Below, piece after piece: positions 10,495-22,145 of a DNA stretch of 64,000 nt (the first letter of the stretch is position 1; every line of letters starts with the position of its first letter). The translations under genes were made by a program, and so were the position numbers. The stretch is from positions 6,513,077 through 6,577,076 of the forward strand of contig CM033408.1 of NCBI GenBank assembly GCA_019426215.1. Direction: 5' to 3'. Source of the stretch: Buddleja alternifolia. Its lineage: Eukaryota; Streptophyta; Magnoliopsida; Lamiales; Scrophulariaceae. Under the pieces are notes generated by a model that had not been told where the DNA came from, made no database searches, and was given only the letters and a program-made list of their open reading frames with translations.

Positions 10495-11328
10495 TCCTGA
10501 AGCATCATATTTTTATAGGCATATAATTTAAGGAGAATCTACTCTATCATAATGTTTAGAGCGATTTCAAAATTGAAATGAGTTATCAATCTTAGGGGGA
10601 ACTTTAAAATTGTACTTATTCCAATTAGTAATCAACAATGATAAAAAATGACTTTGAAAAACTTTATGCATTGATCATTAGCGTCTAACTTTATGCATGA
10701 CAAATTGATCAGTAATAAAATAAAAGTATTATTTCTCAAAAGCGATTAAATGTTCTTTATTAAAAAAAGACTTTAGCGTTAAGAATATTCCCACTTTAAA
10801 AGCTAAGCAACTTTATGCACTGTTTTCATCGCTAAAGGTAGCGTGTGGATAAGTCCAAAAGATAAGATTTGACAACTACCCACGCGCTCCTATCAAATCA
10901 AACTGGCGGTTAATAATACCTATCTTTAAATAAGCAGTTCAGTAACTGCACATGCCTGGGTAAATGTCAGTGTACCAACAGGTGCGTGCAGTTCACGCTG
11001 AAAATTTTCAACAATTTCAAAATTTTTTGAAAAGTAATTGCTGATTTCAAAATTTCTCTTTTACAGCAGCTATCCTAATTTATCGCGCCTTTTCACATCC
11101 GTCTTTATGAGTAAACGACACAGATTCAATGTTTTTCTTTTCAATTAATTGATTTTATACATGGCATTTATCGAGCAATTGAGGAGTTACTTTTTGCCAT
11201 TCCTATTTAAACCCTTTAAATCTTTTATAGAAAAACTTTATCACTCTCAAAATTCTCTTTGCTGTAAAAATTCTCCAAAGGCAAAAAGGTTTTCTTCTAC
11301 TCCCTCAAAAAGCTTATATTTTTTGTCA
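10495..11328 (+). other. Spacer between pol and accessory gene of element 2
   Basis: About 830 bp without a convincing gene. An open frame from 11149 overlaps its end, but the homologous protein region starts near the ATG at 11329. The spacer has a TATA-like 'TTTAAATAAGC' near 10920 and could carry an internal promoter or splice acceptor for the accessory gene; that is inference. Confidence 0.4.
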
Positions 11329-12519
11329 ATGGCGCCACCAAAGTCTTCCAAATCTGATGCCGGAAACACCTCCAAACCCAAAGCCGAAAGAACCATGGGT
11401 TATTATGTTGGTTTCCTGGTTAATTGGGAGTACCTTTTTGAGAATCAACACTTCCCAATCAGACAAATTCTTCCTCTCATTGAAGAATCTGTTTTAAGAA
11501 CCCTTCTCACCTCTCATTCTCTGATTCATGAGGATAAAGTTAAATACTTCTTTGAGCATGATGTTATTTCTGAAGATGGCAACTCTATTTCTTGTTATTT
11601 TCCGTCTGCGGAAACCCCATTTGTTCTCTCTTCACATCTGTTTGCTGATTTGTTGAATCTACCCACTTTTGGATGTGAAGTTGAAGAAGTTGCCTTGAGT
11701 GCTACTACTAATGTCTGGGAACAAGTTCAGAGAGACGACGTTGATGCCGCGTACAAATCAAACTTCAAGAAGAATGACATAAAAGGCGAATATGTCATTC
11801 TGGACGACATATGCGCAAAGATGATCGAGTGTTGTAAGGGCTCGTTTGATAAGATCTCAAACATTTAGTACAAGATGATGATCGCCATATCAGTGAATCC
11901 CAAGTCGTATGGGATTTTACTTAATTTTATTCTTAGAGCTAGTGGATACGTCACGTCTAAAGGATCCAAATTGTCAGTGCTTAAGTTCTACGGAAAGAAG
12001 ATCATTGGTGAATTGCTCAACCCTAAGCGAATGGGTGGTGCAGCGGTTCCTAAGGAGGAGCATGAGTGACTCCTTGCTGAAGGCCTTGCTGAAGAAAGAG
12101 TTCGTGATGATGATGAGGAGCAAACGACTTTCTCATTACATGAATCAGAAGAAGAAGTGGTGGTCAAGCGACCAAAGTGGAAGGTTGTTCTGAAAGTTGC
12201 TGAGCCCTCTAAGCCAGCAAAGAAACAAAAGATAGAGACCAAGAAGAAGAAGTCTCCCTCTCTTCCTCCGAAATCCCCTTCTCCTCCTCCAGCATTTGTA
12301 ATTTCATCGGAATCCGAGGAAGCAGAAGAAGAGAAAGTGCCGCTAGCCCATAAACGCACATCGTGGTCTACTCCAAAGGGATCAACAAGCGCTCTAGTAG
12401 AGCCAACGCTTAAAGAACCAACGAGTGCCCTTCCTCCTCCTCCTTCAGAACCTATTTTAGAGCCTGAAGCTAATTCTCCTTCACAGAATTTTGCAAGCGA
12501 TCAAGGTAAGTACTTGTGA
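11329..12519 (+). pseudogene. Accessory gene of element 2, first coding part
   Basis: Starts at ATG 11329 (Met-Ala-Pro-Pro-Lys-Ser). The frame runs to a TAG at 11866-11868, resumes at 11875-12069, and after a shift continues at 12157-12519. The globular part corresponds to the 33-950 ORF of element 1; matching points are the Tyr/Trp-rich start, 'CCKGSFDKI', 'KMMIAI' and 'KFYGKKIIGELLNPKRMGG'. The 3' part is a basic, Pro/Ser-rich tail with several Lys clusters. The broken frames show decay, but the domain order is preserved between two diverged elements. Product unknown; an env-like or accessory protein of a Sirevirus is the positional guess. Confidence 0.6.
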
Positions 12520-12582
12520 TAAACAATTTACATTATCCTTTCATTGTTTGTTATCTTTTTTAACGCTAGGATAAATTTTCAG
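12506..12582 (+). other. Probable intron 1 in the accessory gene of element 2
   Basis: Donor G|GTAAGT at 12506, TAAC branch-like site and T-rich tract before 'TTTTCAG' ending at 12582; 77 bp. Removal joins Asp-Gln through a split GCT (phase 1) to a frame open for another 33 codons. Same place, phase and flanking residues (Gln-Ala) as the element 1 intron at 1131-1193. Confidence 0.65.
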
Positions 12583-12767
12583 CTCGAAGAGAAATTGATA
12601 TTCAGTATGTTCTGAATACCTTAGAAGCTTGTAACATTCCCATTAGAGCTGATCCCTCACTTCTTTCCTTAATCTAGATGATAATGAAGAAGTTTTGGAG
12701 CCTGAGGCAATGGAATCAAATGTTTCCAAAGATCAAGCGACTGATATAGTCGAAGATAGTCCTCAGG

Positions 12768-12841
12768 GTATTCTGTCTTTTGTATCTCAAATCTCTACTA
12801 AGTAGAAATTTTCCTTGTTCTCAAATGCTTACATGTATCAG
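12768..12841 (+). other. Probable intron 2 in the accessory gene of element 2
   Basis: Donor CAGG|GTATTC at 12768 and acceptor 'TGTATCAG' ending at 12841; 74 bp. Again phase 1 with a split GCT after a Gln codon, and it opens in frame into the ORF that passes ATG 12850. The identical boundary pattern at both introns suggests an old duplication of the boundary. Confidence 0.55.
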
Positions 12842-14142
12842 CTCAAAGTATGCCAGAAGCTGATGCATCTCCCCCTCTAGAGGCTAAACTAGAGTTGGAC
12901 GTTAATTTATCAACCATGGTGGAAATCGCTAAAGAAGTCGACATTGTCCTTCCGGACGCTGAGATCTCTCCAGCTAGGGAAGTGACTGTGGATGCTGAGC
13001 GGTCGACAAAAATGGCCCCGATAATCCCCACTCCAACTGGTCCTCCTCTTTCTATGGTGAATTTCTTTCCAAGAGGCTATGATGAAAGCCTAGAGTTCTA
13101 CTATGGCTGGAGAAAAAAGACCCTTCGGTAGATGATTGACATGGAGCTTAACTTTCAAACATCACTCCACAATCTTACTCTTTGTGACGCTAGGAAATCA
13201 AAGATTTTTGAGAGGCTAGCAACACTAGGTCTTAAATCCAAGAAGGAGATCATTGCTCGTCTTGAGTATCTGGAGACTTATCTTAGCGATTTGACAGAGT
13301 TTGAGATAAACCGCTTTCACGAAGTAGGCCGCAGTTTTGAACGCAAATTTACATTTCGTCGCACTCATGTTCAAAATCAGAATCCTCATATAGGTGATTG
13401 GGAGAAGAACCCCAATGAAAAATAGTTGAATCCAATGGGTTATTCTGCCATGTTGAGAGTCATCCATTCTGCCGCTAATAAGCCTTCACCAATACCCCTC
13501 CGCTTATGGAAAGGAAAGGGAGAAATGTTCAGAGAACACCCCAATCCGATTAATAACTGGGTTGAAGGTGAAGCCCGAGAATACCTTGCCAGGGTCTGGG
13601 CCGATAGCTTTGATATTGAAAAAGAAAGATTTAAGAAGCTTGTCGAATCCAAGATAGGCAAAGAAGTAGCTAAGCGACTCGGAAGATGCTGGATACTGGA
13701 CACATCCAGATGGGCTGAGGATTTCGTACTGCATTTCCATATGATTGAAGAGATGCTCAAGTATCATTTTCGCTTCAACTTTGGAATTGAGTACAGGCAT
13801 CGTGGTTACGCTTCTTTTCTGCTTCAAAGGCAGGAAGCGCTAGTGGGAGATGTCAATGTTTTGCCGTATTTTAGACGAAGTATGGAGAGCTACATCCGCT
13901 CTCAGCTTTCTCACATCAGTCAGGGGAAACGCTACGTTTATCATCCACAACAAAACTTTGTTCAGCGTATCCATCTTGACTTAAATGAAGATGCCTCCAC
14001 CAGCAAGAGAGATGCCCTTCTAAGTCTCAGTGAAGAGCATATGCGTCTAACTGATGATCATGCAGAATTTCATAGAGATAGAAGAGCGATTGTTGAGAAT
14101 TCTCAATCGATGGATATCACCTTCAACCATTACTTTTTTTAG
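12842..14142 (+). pseudogene. Accessory gene of element 2, central part
   Basis: Three consecutive segments in one frame separated by in-frame stops (TAG 13129-13131 and TAG 13423-13425), then open to 14142. It starts with an acidic linker, passes 'FFPRGYDESLEFYYGWRKK' (counterpart of the element 1 region at about 1487) and continues with a charged alpha-helical region that has many Arg/Glu/Leu and a Trp-rich middle ('RLWKGKGEMFREHPNPINNW'). No known catalytic motif. Because the two stops are the only breaks over about 430 codons, decay seems fairly recent. Confidence 0.55.
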
Positions 14143-14180
14143 TGATTTTCATGGCTATAATCTTGATCCTGTCTTGATGC

Positions 14181-14882
14181 GTGAGCAGAACATCCGAGTG
14201 GCCCAAATCCTTTATCTTATTAGGCCAGTGGGATCAAGCGCTAGCTCAAGCGTTGATGCCTTTCTTAATGGACTTCGTTAAATCTTACACATCTGGTGTC
14301 GTGATCCCGGAAGACGCTGACTTAGCGTTTAGTACCAAAGAGTGCAAAGGCGCCCTATTCATTATCCCGAGATCCTTCTACCTAAGTCCAAGGCATGTTC
14401 TCAAAGCAATTGGCCCAATTTGGGTCATTCCTGTTCAAAGAACGTCTTCTGTGGAAATCACAGAATTACAAGTGGATGGGCCTCCTACTATTGAGGCTCC
14501 GATTCAAGACGCTAATATCCAAACGGCATATGCCCCCAGTGCTCTATTAGTCTATATTCCACTTGTTGATCAAGTTGTGCAAATAGACGCTGCAACTCAA
14601 TCTGTTGATCAAGCGATTCAGGAAGTTCAGGATGAGATTGTTGAAGACCCCGAGGAACCTTTTATCATAGACAAATCAAAAGGCAAGGCAACAATTTCAG
14701 GCTCATATGGACTCATTCCATCCCTCGAGCATCCTTCCGACTCTGATTCAGATAGCAATCAAGAGGCCAAAGATTTCAGAAAAGCAGTGAGGAACTCGCT
14801 CCATAATATTGAGGGTTCCTGCTCTAAAATGATAGACAATGATGAAACACACGTCAGTCTTGTCTCAGATACCAGAAGCTAA
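14181..14882 (+). pseudogene. Accessory gene of element 2, proline-rich region
   Basis: Open frame of 233 codons, probably a continuation of the previous part after a frameshift near 14140. Residues 55-90 ('FYLSPRHVLKAIGPIWVI') align with 'IFPNHVLDILGPMYI' of element 1. The rest is Asp/Glu/Gln-rich with repeated 'VDQ' units and a short Lys-Gly-Lys patch. No recognised domain. Confidence 0.5.
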
Positions 14883-15182
14883 AATATTTCAAACGCTGCG
14901 ATCAAGAGTACTACATCAGGACTGGACTGCATGGTTCTCTTTTTTACCAGCCTATCTGAAGAGTGAAATCGCACGCTAGCTCAGAATGCTTTAGCGGATA
15001 CTAAAAGACACAATATTTCAAATTCAGTAGGATAGAGTATCTCTGAGCAAGTAGACCTCCTCGTTGATGAAGTCAGACTACTCCGACGAGATATCGGTGA
15101 GCTACGCTCTTTCCTTGATGAAGTCAAGAAGGGGGAAGAAGAAGAAAGTCCAAAAGATGCTAAAGTCAAAGCCAAGGAGCCA

Positions 15183-15607
15183 ATGTCCAAAACAGATAAT
15201 AAAAATCGGCGCTCCATGTTTGAAGAGATTGTGATTCTAAAAAAGCTGCTCACAATGAAGCGAAAGCCAAGATACTTCAGAGGCAGGCATAGGCTCTCCG
15301 ATCTAGATGTTGATTTTCTTGAGGGTATGGGTTTTCACGCTTATGCTGGACCCTTGAGAAGACTTCTAAACTGGAAGCCTTCAAATGATCGAGTCCAAGA
15401 TCTTTATCATGATCTTATCCAGATGCTTGGAATTCCTCCAAAAGATTAGGTTGAAAGGCTGTTAGAACTCAATGTAAGCGCTAAAGAAAATCATGAGGAC
15501 TATGACGAAGTCTATCATACAACTATGATTGACATTGATAGAGTTCTCCTAGATATAGTGAATGAGATCTACCAAGAAGAGATGTCGAAGAAGCAACAAA
15601 GAAGATG
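15183..15607 (+). pseudogene. Accessory gene of element 2, C-terminal remnant
   Basis: Frame 15183-15449 is basic at first ('MKRKPRYFRGRHRLSDLD') and ends 'QMLGIPPKD', matching in position the C-terminal frame of element 1 (3673-3918). In the 300 bp before it, codons read as a coiled-coil-like, Arg/Glu/Ser-rich stretch interrupted by stops. After 15449 a short acidic continuation in another frame runs to TGA at about 15606-15608. Confidence 0.45.
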
Positions 15608-15836
15608 ATCGCTTATCTTGATTTATTTTTCTTTTATCTTCTGTTGCTTTATGTTTTTCAATGTAATCATTTTATGCTTCAAATTTACTATATGAATGAA
15701 TGATTGAACGCCGAAACATCTTGTTGAAGCAAATCTAACATTAGCTAACTCAACTAACTTTCTAACGCTAACTTATAACATTTTTTGGTTTTTCTTCAAC
15801 TTTTAATCTATAAAAGAGTTAAGGTCTTGACATCAT

Positions 15837-15850
15837 CAGAAAGAAGAAAA
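15837..15850 (+). other. Polypurine tract of element 2
   Basis: Purine run AGAAAGAAGAAAA directly before TGTTAGG at 15852; weaker in G than the element 1 PPT. Confidence 0.65.
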
Positions 15851-15851
15851 T

Positions 15852-18800
15852 TGTTAGGAAATTTCATGTTAGATGTTTTGATGATGACAATAGTAGGATT
15901 TTATGGTAAGCCATAAAAGAATGTAAGTTTATGCTTTCATAGAATTCTTGTATAAGTGTTTGAAAGTTTAATAATTTGTTAGGATTGTAATATTTATCTT
16001 TAAAGATTTTAGACTAAGTATTAGATATCAAATCGCTGATAGAATTCTAGGTGAGTCTGTCAGAGATGAAGTTGAAGATAGCGTCTGAAGTCAAGTGAAG
16101 ATGAAGATTTGTCTTAAGCGTCTGAAATGGTAAAGAACTTTTTCAGGGATAATGAATCGAGCGATCAAAACACTCAAGCGATCAAGGATCAGATTCACCT
16201 GAAATAAATTCTCAAGTCATGAAGGACTTAAATGCAATCATCAATGGACATTTATTTTCAACGGGAAATATATTCAAAATGCATTAAATGCCTGATAAGT
16301 GCATTAAATGTGATAAGCCATTATGACTTGTGGACAAGCCACCTTTTGACTAGACTGTCAGAATTCAGAGTTAAAAGTCTGCTAACATCCAATCGGTAAC
16401 AACAGAAATTCAGGAATGTCAGAGAAAGGGCTATTTATGAGCTGCGTGAGAGAAACTCGCCTGCATGTGTCCAACGGACAAATCCCAAGAAATCTCTATA
16501 AATAGTATGCTTCAGCAAACCCTAATCATATACATACATACACAAGAAAAAGGTCAAAACTTTGCTGAAATATTCTTAAGAAAAGCTTACAAACTCCATA
16601 GCCAAAACCCTCCAAGCTTTTCATACATTCCATAGACAGTCACAGATATCTCAAACCTCTTTAAAGAAGAACTCCTCATCATTATTAAGATATCCCAAGT
16701 TGTTTGAACTTTCAAAATCAAACAAACCTTTGTGACAAAACCATCAACCTCTTTCATCTATGTGAGAAAGTTATTAATCCTTACAGGCATATTTCTGAGT
16801 GAGAGAATCTTGTAGAAGAAGATCTTGTTGGGTTTCGTTCGAAAAAGCATAAACGCAGCTGAAGGGATTTCAAAAATTAAAAACGAAAACCCAATTGGTA
16901 CTCTAATTCGCATAATTGAATCTAAAAGCGTATAACGAATAAAACTTACTCGTTAATATGAATATGATGATGGAGAAAAACTTCTTCTCCAAACTCGAAA
17001 TATTGAAGCTTCCAAATCTTCAATCCTTTGGTTTGATTCTTCAAACTTGAACTTGATCCGAACAATAAAAATACGTCGTCTCTAAATCGTCACGCACGGA
17101 TCAACAAACGAAAAATCCCTTTTCTTCTTTCTCTTTGGTCAACGGCTAGGTATAGAGAAGGGGAGGAATATTTTTCTTTCTTTTTGAGAGTTATGAGAGT
17201 TGTTTATTCTTCTTCTTACTTGTTCTAAGTCAAAGAGTCCTTATATACCTCATGACTTATTGAACAAGTCAAAACAAAAGAGCCCTAATATGTGGCCTCT
17301 CAAAGACGCCACATTGAGGCCTAGTAGGCGTCCAATTGGACTCTTTATTTAGCCCCAGAATTTGTTTTGTTTAATTAATTTCTTATTTCAATTAATAATT
17401 TATTGTATCCAATAAATAAATTAATTAATTAAATAACCAAATTAATTAGATAAATTAATTCATTAATATATATCACAAGGAAATTAATTAATAATTAATC
17501 TTATCATTATAATTAATTATTTCATTTAATGAATAATTAATTATTTAATTTATCCAATAAATTAAAACTCCCAGAAGAAATAATAGAAATTCCTTTTTCT
17601 TCATTTTTCTTTGTCAATCCTTTAGCGCGACTCTTTAGGTTCGTTTCGTTTCGCAATGAGAGAAAATCAAAGGAAGTGGGTAACACCTAGCCAGTCACGT
17701 GGCCCACTTCGTAACTCAAACGAAAACAAATGATAGGATCATTCCGAAACTTTCCAATCGTAAATACCATATATGTACAAACTCTTTGTTCACGTTCCCC
17801 GGTCAAGTGAGAGTCATGGTTATGTCAAACTCACTAGACTTGACCATATGTATAAATCATAATAAATACGAGATCATTGAGATCGATTTAGTGCCAAGCA
17901 CAATCGTCTCGTTTGCTTTGGCCAAAGACTTTGATCTCTCTTTATCTATAATTACATAGTGTACATACTCATTCACTTATGAGAGAACAAATCCCATATT
18001 AGATATCTGCTAAGATTACCACTTGCTCATCAAGTCCGCATTTCAAGGTTGACCTCACCAAAGGGTAAATTGGGTCTAACTACTCTAGTGAAAGACTTGA
18101 CGTCACAAGTGCATCTTCAGCCTGATACTTCAGGTCAAAGGTTCACATATACCTATTACGCATAATCAGTTCCGTCATTGACAGTCACAGAGTGAAAACT
18201 CATGTGACAGAACCGATACGAGTCTTGTTTGAACATATCAGTTCCACTGACGTGTCTACAATCTTAATCTCCTATCATCCCATGATACTAGACAGGCACT
18301 CCCATGTTGGAGTTAAGATTGTACAAGTATTCAAAGTCTTTATTTGTCCATTAAAGACTTCATATTACTTGCGAACTTATTTTAGTAATCAAGATCGATC
18401 TCTATAGTGCCAATCTTCCTATCCCATAGGAAGTAGAGGGATCGCACTGAAAACATGGACAAAACGCTTTACACAACTTATAGATGCATATAAGAATTAA
18501 GTAAAAACTCAATAATGCATTTTATTTAAGAAGAGTTTAAGTTCCATACAAGATATATGCCCTATACATTCTATCCTCTATGGCATCTGAGGGCATAATC
18601 CTAACAGATCTCTGGTGTAGCTGAAGTCTGTGTGATTAAGGAACTCAAGATCAACTTCATTTTATTCACCATTTTGTAGAAGCCTCTGTGTGATCCTTCG
18701 ATAATCAATCTAGTGAATTTTCTCTGAGTGTAAAGGAGAAGAAGGATATAGCTGGGATTACATCACCCAGTAAACCCTTCATATCTTGTGTCATTTTACT

Positions 18801-19133
18801 GTTTTATTGCTTTACTTTATTATTCTCATCATATCATTAAAAAGGCTTTAAAAATGGTTAAGCGACTATTCGGCTAAAAGAAGGCTAAGCATTAAAAATC
18901 AATTCCGCTATACTAACCCTGATATAGCGATTTAAGTGTTGCTCTACTTTGGTAACTGTCGAAATCACCAAGTCTAAGTTATCTTATCTTTAGCGCCTGA
19001 CCTAGCACTTTGCTTACCAAGCGTTCAAACTCTTAAAAGTGATATGAAAGTTTTTAAGGTCGAAAATGACTTCAGAGTCTATTCAACCCCACATCCCCTT
19101 CTAGACCCTTTGGTATGCCACTTGGGACCACCA
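15852..19133 (+). repeat. 3' LTR of element 2, split by a solo LTR
   Basis: Starts TGTTAGGAAATTTCATG and ends ...TTGGGACCACCA. Without the inserted 16826-18606 element and one copy of its target duplication it is about 1.5 kb. It aligns with the 5' LTR along most of that LTR but with clear divergence, so the insertion is not young. Confidence 0.75.
16826..18606 (-). mobile_element. Solo LTR, family B copy 1, with TSD GATCT
   Basis: 1781 bp with TG..CA ends (plus strand TGTTGGG...CCTAACA). It is flanked by perfect 5-bp repeats GATCT at 16821-16825 and 18607-18611. No coding frame, no PBS and no PPT inside, so it is a solo LTR left by recombination between two LTRs. The minus strand reads in the direction of the family B copies at 19172 and 33310: shared text includes 'TTATGCCCTCAGATGCC' near the start and a 'CACATGAGTTTTCACT' region. 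Very AT-rich from 17390 to 17570. Confidence 0.9.
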
Positions 19134-19171
19134 GATACCATAGCGAATGACACTGAATGCAAGTGGGAGAT
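19134..19171 (+). other. PPT-bearing remnant upstream of family B LTR copy 2
   Basis: 38 bp between the Sirevirus LTR end and the next LTR. It ends in GCAAGTGGGAGAT, a typical Ty1-copia polypurine tract placed exactly before the LTR. This suggests a truncated copia element of which only the PPT and 3' LTR survive. Confidence 0.5.
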
Positions 19172-21186
19172 TGATGGTTTATGACCTCAGATGCCATAGA
19201 GTAAAGAATGTATAGGGCAATATTCATTGTAATTAAACATTATTTATATAAGGCATTTTGCGTTGTTTTCTTATTGGCATTTATAAGATAAAATAAACAA
19301 CTCTAAGTCCATGACATTAAGGTGGACCTTCTTAGGGAGAATAGCACTAGAAGGATTCGGTACTCATTGTCTAAATAAGTTTGCAAGTGAAAGAAAGTCC
19401 TGACTGGACATCAGGAACAGATAAGACTTGTATGGCATAAACTTTGACATGGAAGTGCTAGTCGAACACTAGGTGGTAGTGGGAGCTTATATCATAGACA
19501 TATCAGTATGACTGATATGTTCGAACACGACTCGCATCGGTTCTGTCACATGGGTTTTCACTCAATGACAGTCAATGATAGAACTGATTAATTGTGATAG
19601 GTACGTGTGAACCTTAGACCTGAGAAATCACGTTGAAGATGTACTTGTGATATCAAGTTCGTCATTAGAGTAGTTAGACTCAATTCACCCATTGGTGGAG
19701 TCAACCTCAAAGTACAGCTTGATAAGTAGCAGTCTTAACTGATTTGCAAGATTGGAATTTATTCTCTCATAAGTGAATGAGCAATTAACCTATGTCGTCA
19801 TGAATGAGTGAGGTCAAAAGTCTTTGGCCAAAGCAATAGAGTTTACTAGTGTTACACACAAGAGTAATCTTATTGACCTTGACTCATTATGTACACAAGC
19901 ATATAGTCAAGTACTGTGAGTTTGACTGTACCGTGACTCTCACTTGATTGAGATATAAAAATAAAAGGTATATACTCGTACGCTATTCGCAATAGGAAAG
20001 GTTTGGAATGATCCTCATCATACGTTCTCAATTGGGTTATGATGTGAGCCACGAGACTAGCTAGGTGTTACTCATATCCTTTTGGTTTCCTCCCAATTGC
20101 CTTTGTGACGAACCTAAAGAGTCACGCTTAAAGGAATTGCAAAGTGAAAAATGATTTTTGACATAAAGAGTTTTTCGGTATTTGATATCGATTAATATTA
20201 AATAATTAATTTGTCATTTGATGATCTAATTAATTAATGGGTTAATTGCATAAGATCCCCCTGTGATAAGCGAAATCTGCACCAAACTATCCTGTGATAT
20301 GTTTTTTGCGTAGCGCCCCCCTTGTGATCTATTTTATTCTACATACTCTGCCTTTTTTGATTTTTTTTTGGTATTTTTTTCCATTATAAATATTCTAGAT
20401 ACAACCCAAATTAAATTATTTATCTAATAGAAAAATATACGGGGCAAAAATGCATTCGAACTGACAATTTTTCTATTAGATAAATAATTTAATTTGGGTT
20501 GTATCTAGAATATTTATGATGAAAAAAAAACACAAAAAAAATAAAAAGAGAGTATGCAGAATAAAATAGAACTCAAGGGGGCGCTACGCAAAAACGTAAC
20601 ACAGGGTAGTTAGGCGTAGGTTTTGCTTATCACTGGGGATCTTATGCAATTATCCCTTAATTAATTAATAAAATAATTTCTTGGAGGAATTAATTATATT
20701 TTTATTTATTTAATTAATTATTTCTATATTAAATAAATTGAATTGAATTAAAATTGGAACCAAGTGGTGCACTAGCCCGAAGGCTAACACACGGTCAAAA
20801 TGGGCGTCCATATTGACTTGGTTGCCAAGGGTTTTACAACTCTTGTGTAGTGTATTTATATACTACTTGATGACAGTTAAAAAAACCCTAGCGTCTTTTT
20901 TACAGTGAAAAGAAAGAAAATCAAAACTCTATCAAAAACTCTCTCCACTCATCCTCTCTGTAGCCGTCGCCCCCGAGGGAAGAAGGAAGAGGATTTCTGC
21001 TTTGGATTCCGGCTTGAAGCTTTGGAGGCAGTGATGTGTTTGCTGCTCGGGTCAAAATTTTGAAAAAGACGCATATAAGGAAGAACAAATAAGTATTTCT
21101 TCCTCTGAGTTTGAATATGGAAAATCAGAGATAACCACCGATTGGGATTTTAAATTTCCATTGCGTTTTATGTCGTTTACCCAACA
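19172..21186 (+). mobile_element. 3' LTR of a truncated family B element (copy 2), with nested MITE
   Basis: Starts TGATGGTTTATGACC (degenerate TGTTAGG...) and ends TTTACCCAACA. It is similar over its length to the reverse strand of 16826-18606 and to 33310-35003, for example the 'CAGATGCCATAGAG' block and the 'CACATGGGTTTTCACTCAATGACAG' region (two adjoining pieces). Net length without the inserted 20239-20656 MITE is about 1.59 kb. Flanking 5-mers (GAGAT, GCTAT) do not match and a PPT lies just upstream, so a 3' LTR of a deleted element is more likely than a solo LTR. A TATA-like 'GTATTTATATAC' is near 20860. Confidence 0.75.
20239..20656. mobile_element. Foldback MITE, 418 bp, with 9-bp TSD
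   Basis: An almost complete palindrome. The outer arm GGGTTAATTGCATAAGATC is mirrored at 20620-20656, the middle arm with 'GCGTAGCGCCCCC' is mirrored as 'GGGGGCGCTACGC', and the inner arm around 'TCTAGATACAACCCAAATT' is a perfect inverted repeat. The loop is about 35 bp. Flanks are perfect TTAATTAAT at 20230-20238 and 20657-20665. GGG..CCC ends with 9-bp TSD suggest Mutator-type. It sits inside the family B LTR. Confidence 0.9.
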
Positions 21187-22145
21187 GCTATGCCGAGGTG
21201 AAAACCCGGTCCAAATTTGTAGGTAGGCTAATTACAATTATGCCCTTAGCAAAATTGGTGCACATCACTTGAGAAACTAAAAGCTTTCTTTGGAAAATGG
21301 AGAAACAAATAGAGTGTCACAAAATATATTTCCAAAATTATACTCTATTTTCATTTTGCATTAAGGAATAATTTTTTTTTATTTTTTAAAATTTGGATGA
21401 AAGCATAAGAAACATATTGAAATACCATTTGAGTTGCGATGGAGTGATTGAATGAGGGGCCGATAGGAAAGGAAAACCAATGTTAATTACTAGTGTAAAT
21501 GAATCTAGTCAAGTCAAGCAATGTATTATTTAGGTTTGCTTGGTTTTAATCGAACCTCATAAATTATATTTGAGCATGGTTTAATTGCAAGTTAAGTAGA
21601 GTTTGAGATGAGTCTGACCATGTTAAATTTTCGTATCTTTTAGTTGCTTAATCTTTCAAGTTCTATGTGTGTTAATAATAAACGGAGAATAAAATTAGGG
21701 GTAGAGTAGGTATGAAACAGTGAAGAATGAGGATATGGAGAAAATGTTTCCGCAAAAACGAGAATTGTTCGTCGCAAAATTGGGAAATGACATCACTTTC
21801 ACTGGTTTTGGGTTTCCCAAAATACAGTTAACAAGGGTTTATTTCATGTCACCCATTTTGGTACCACCCAACTGTGAATGTGAACCATTGAATCTGTATA
21901 TAATGACATTATAAAGTGAAATAATTATGTCATCATATATCATCCAACGATTTACAATACACTTAGGTACGTACCCACTTGGGTGACATGAAATGAGCTG
22001 TTAACAAGTTATGTTTTCGTTGTTTTCCAAGAAAAAGGCTTCTTTGACAACCAAACCAAACATAATGTCTCTTTTTCTAAACAAAATCTTCACTAAAAAT
22101 TAAACATTTATCAGGATAGATAAAATACAATTTCATTCTACTCAA
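21187..22145. other. Intergenic, no gene seen
   Basis: AT-rich sequence with only short frames. The 64-codon frame at 21720 has no recognisable features. Confidence 0.5.

Larger units (their letters stand above)
6823..19133 (+). mobile_element. Sirevirus-like Ty1-copia retrotransposon (element 2), internally deleted and nested
   Basis: Order is 5' LTR (6823-7896), integrase (from 7897), acidic linker, reverse transcriptase, RNase H, accessory region (11329-15607), PPT (15837-15850) and 3' LTR (15852-19133, interrupted). Integrase before RT is the Ty1-copia order. The primer-binding site, gag, protease and the start of integrase are missing. Pol has several frameshifts, so the copy is dead. 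A solo LTR of another family sits in the 3' LTR. The 5 bp before 6823 (GTTTT) are not repeated after 19133, so one or both ends are rearranged. Confidence 0.8.

Noticed and set aside
19172..21186. Calling this a solo LTR
   Set aside because: The flanking 5-mers GAGAT and GCTAT do not match and a PPT stands directly before it.
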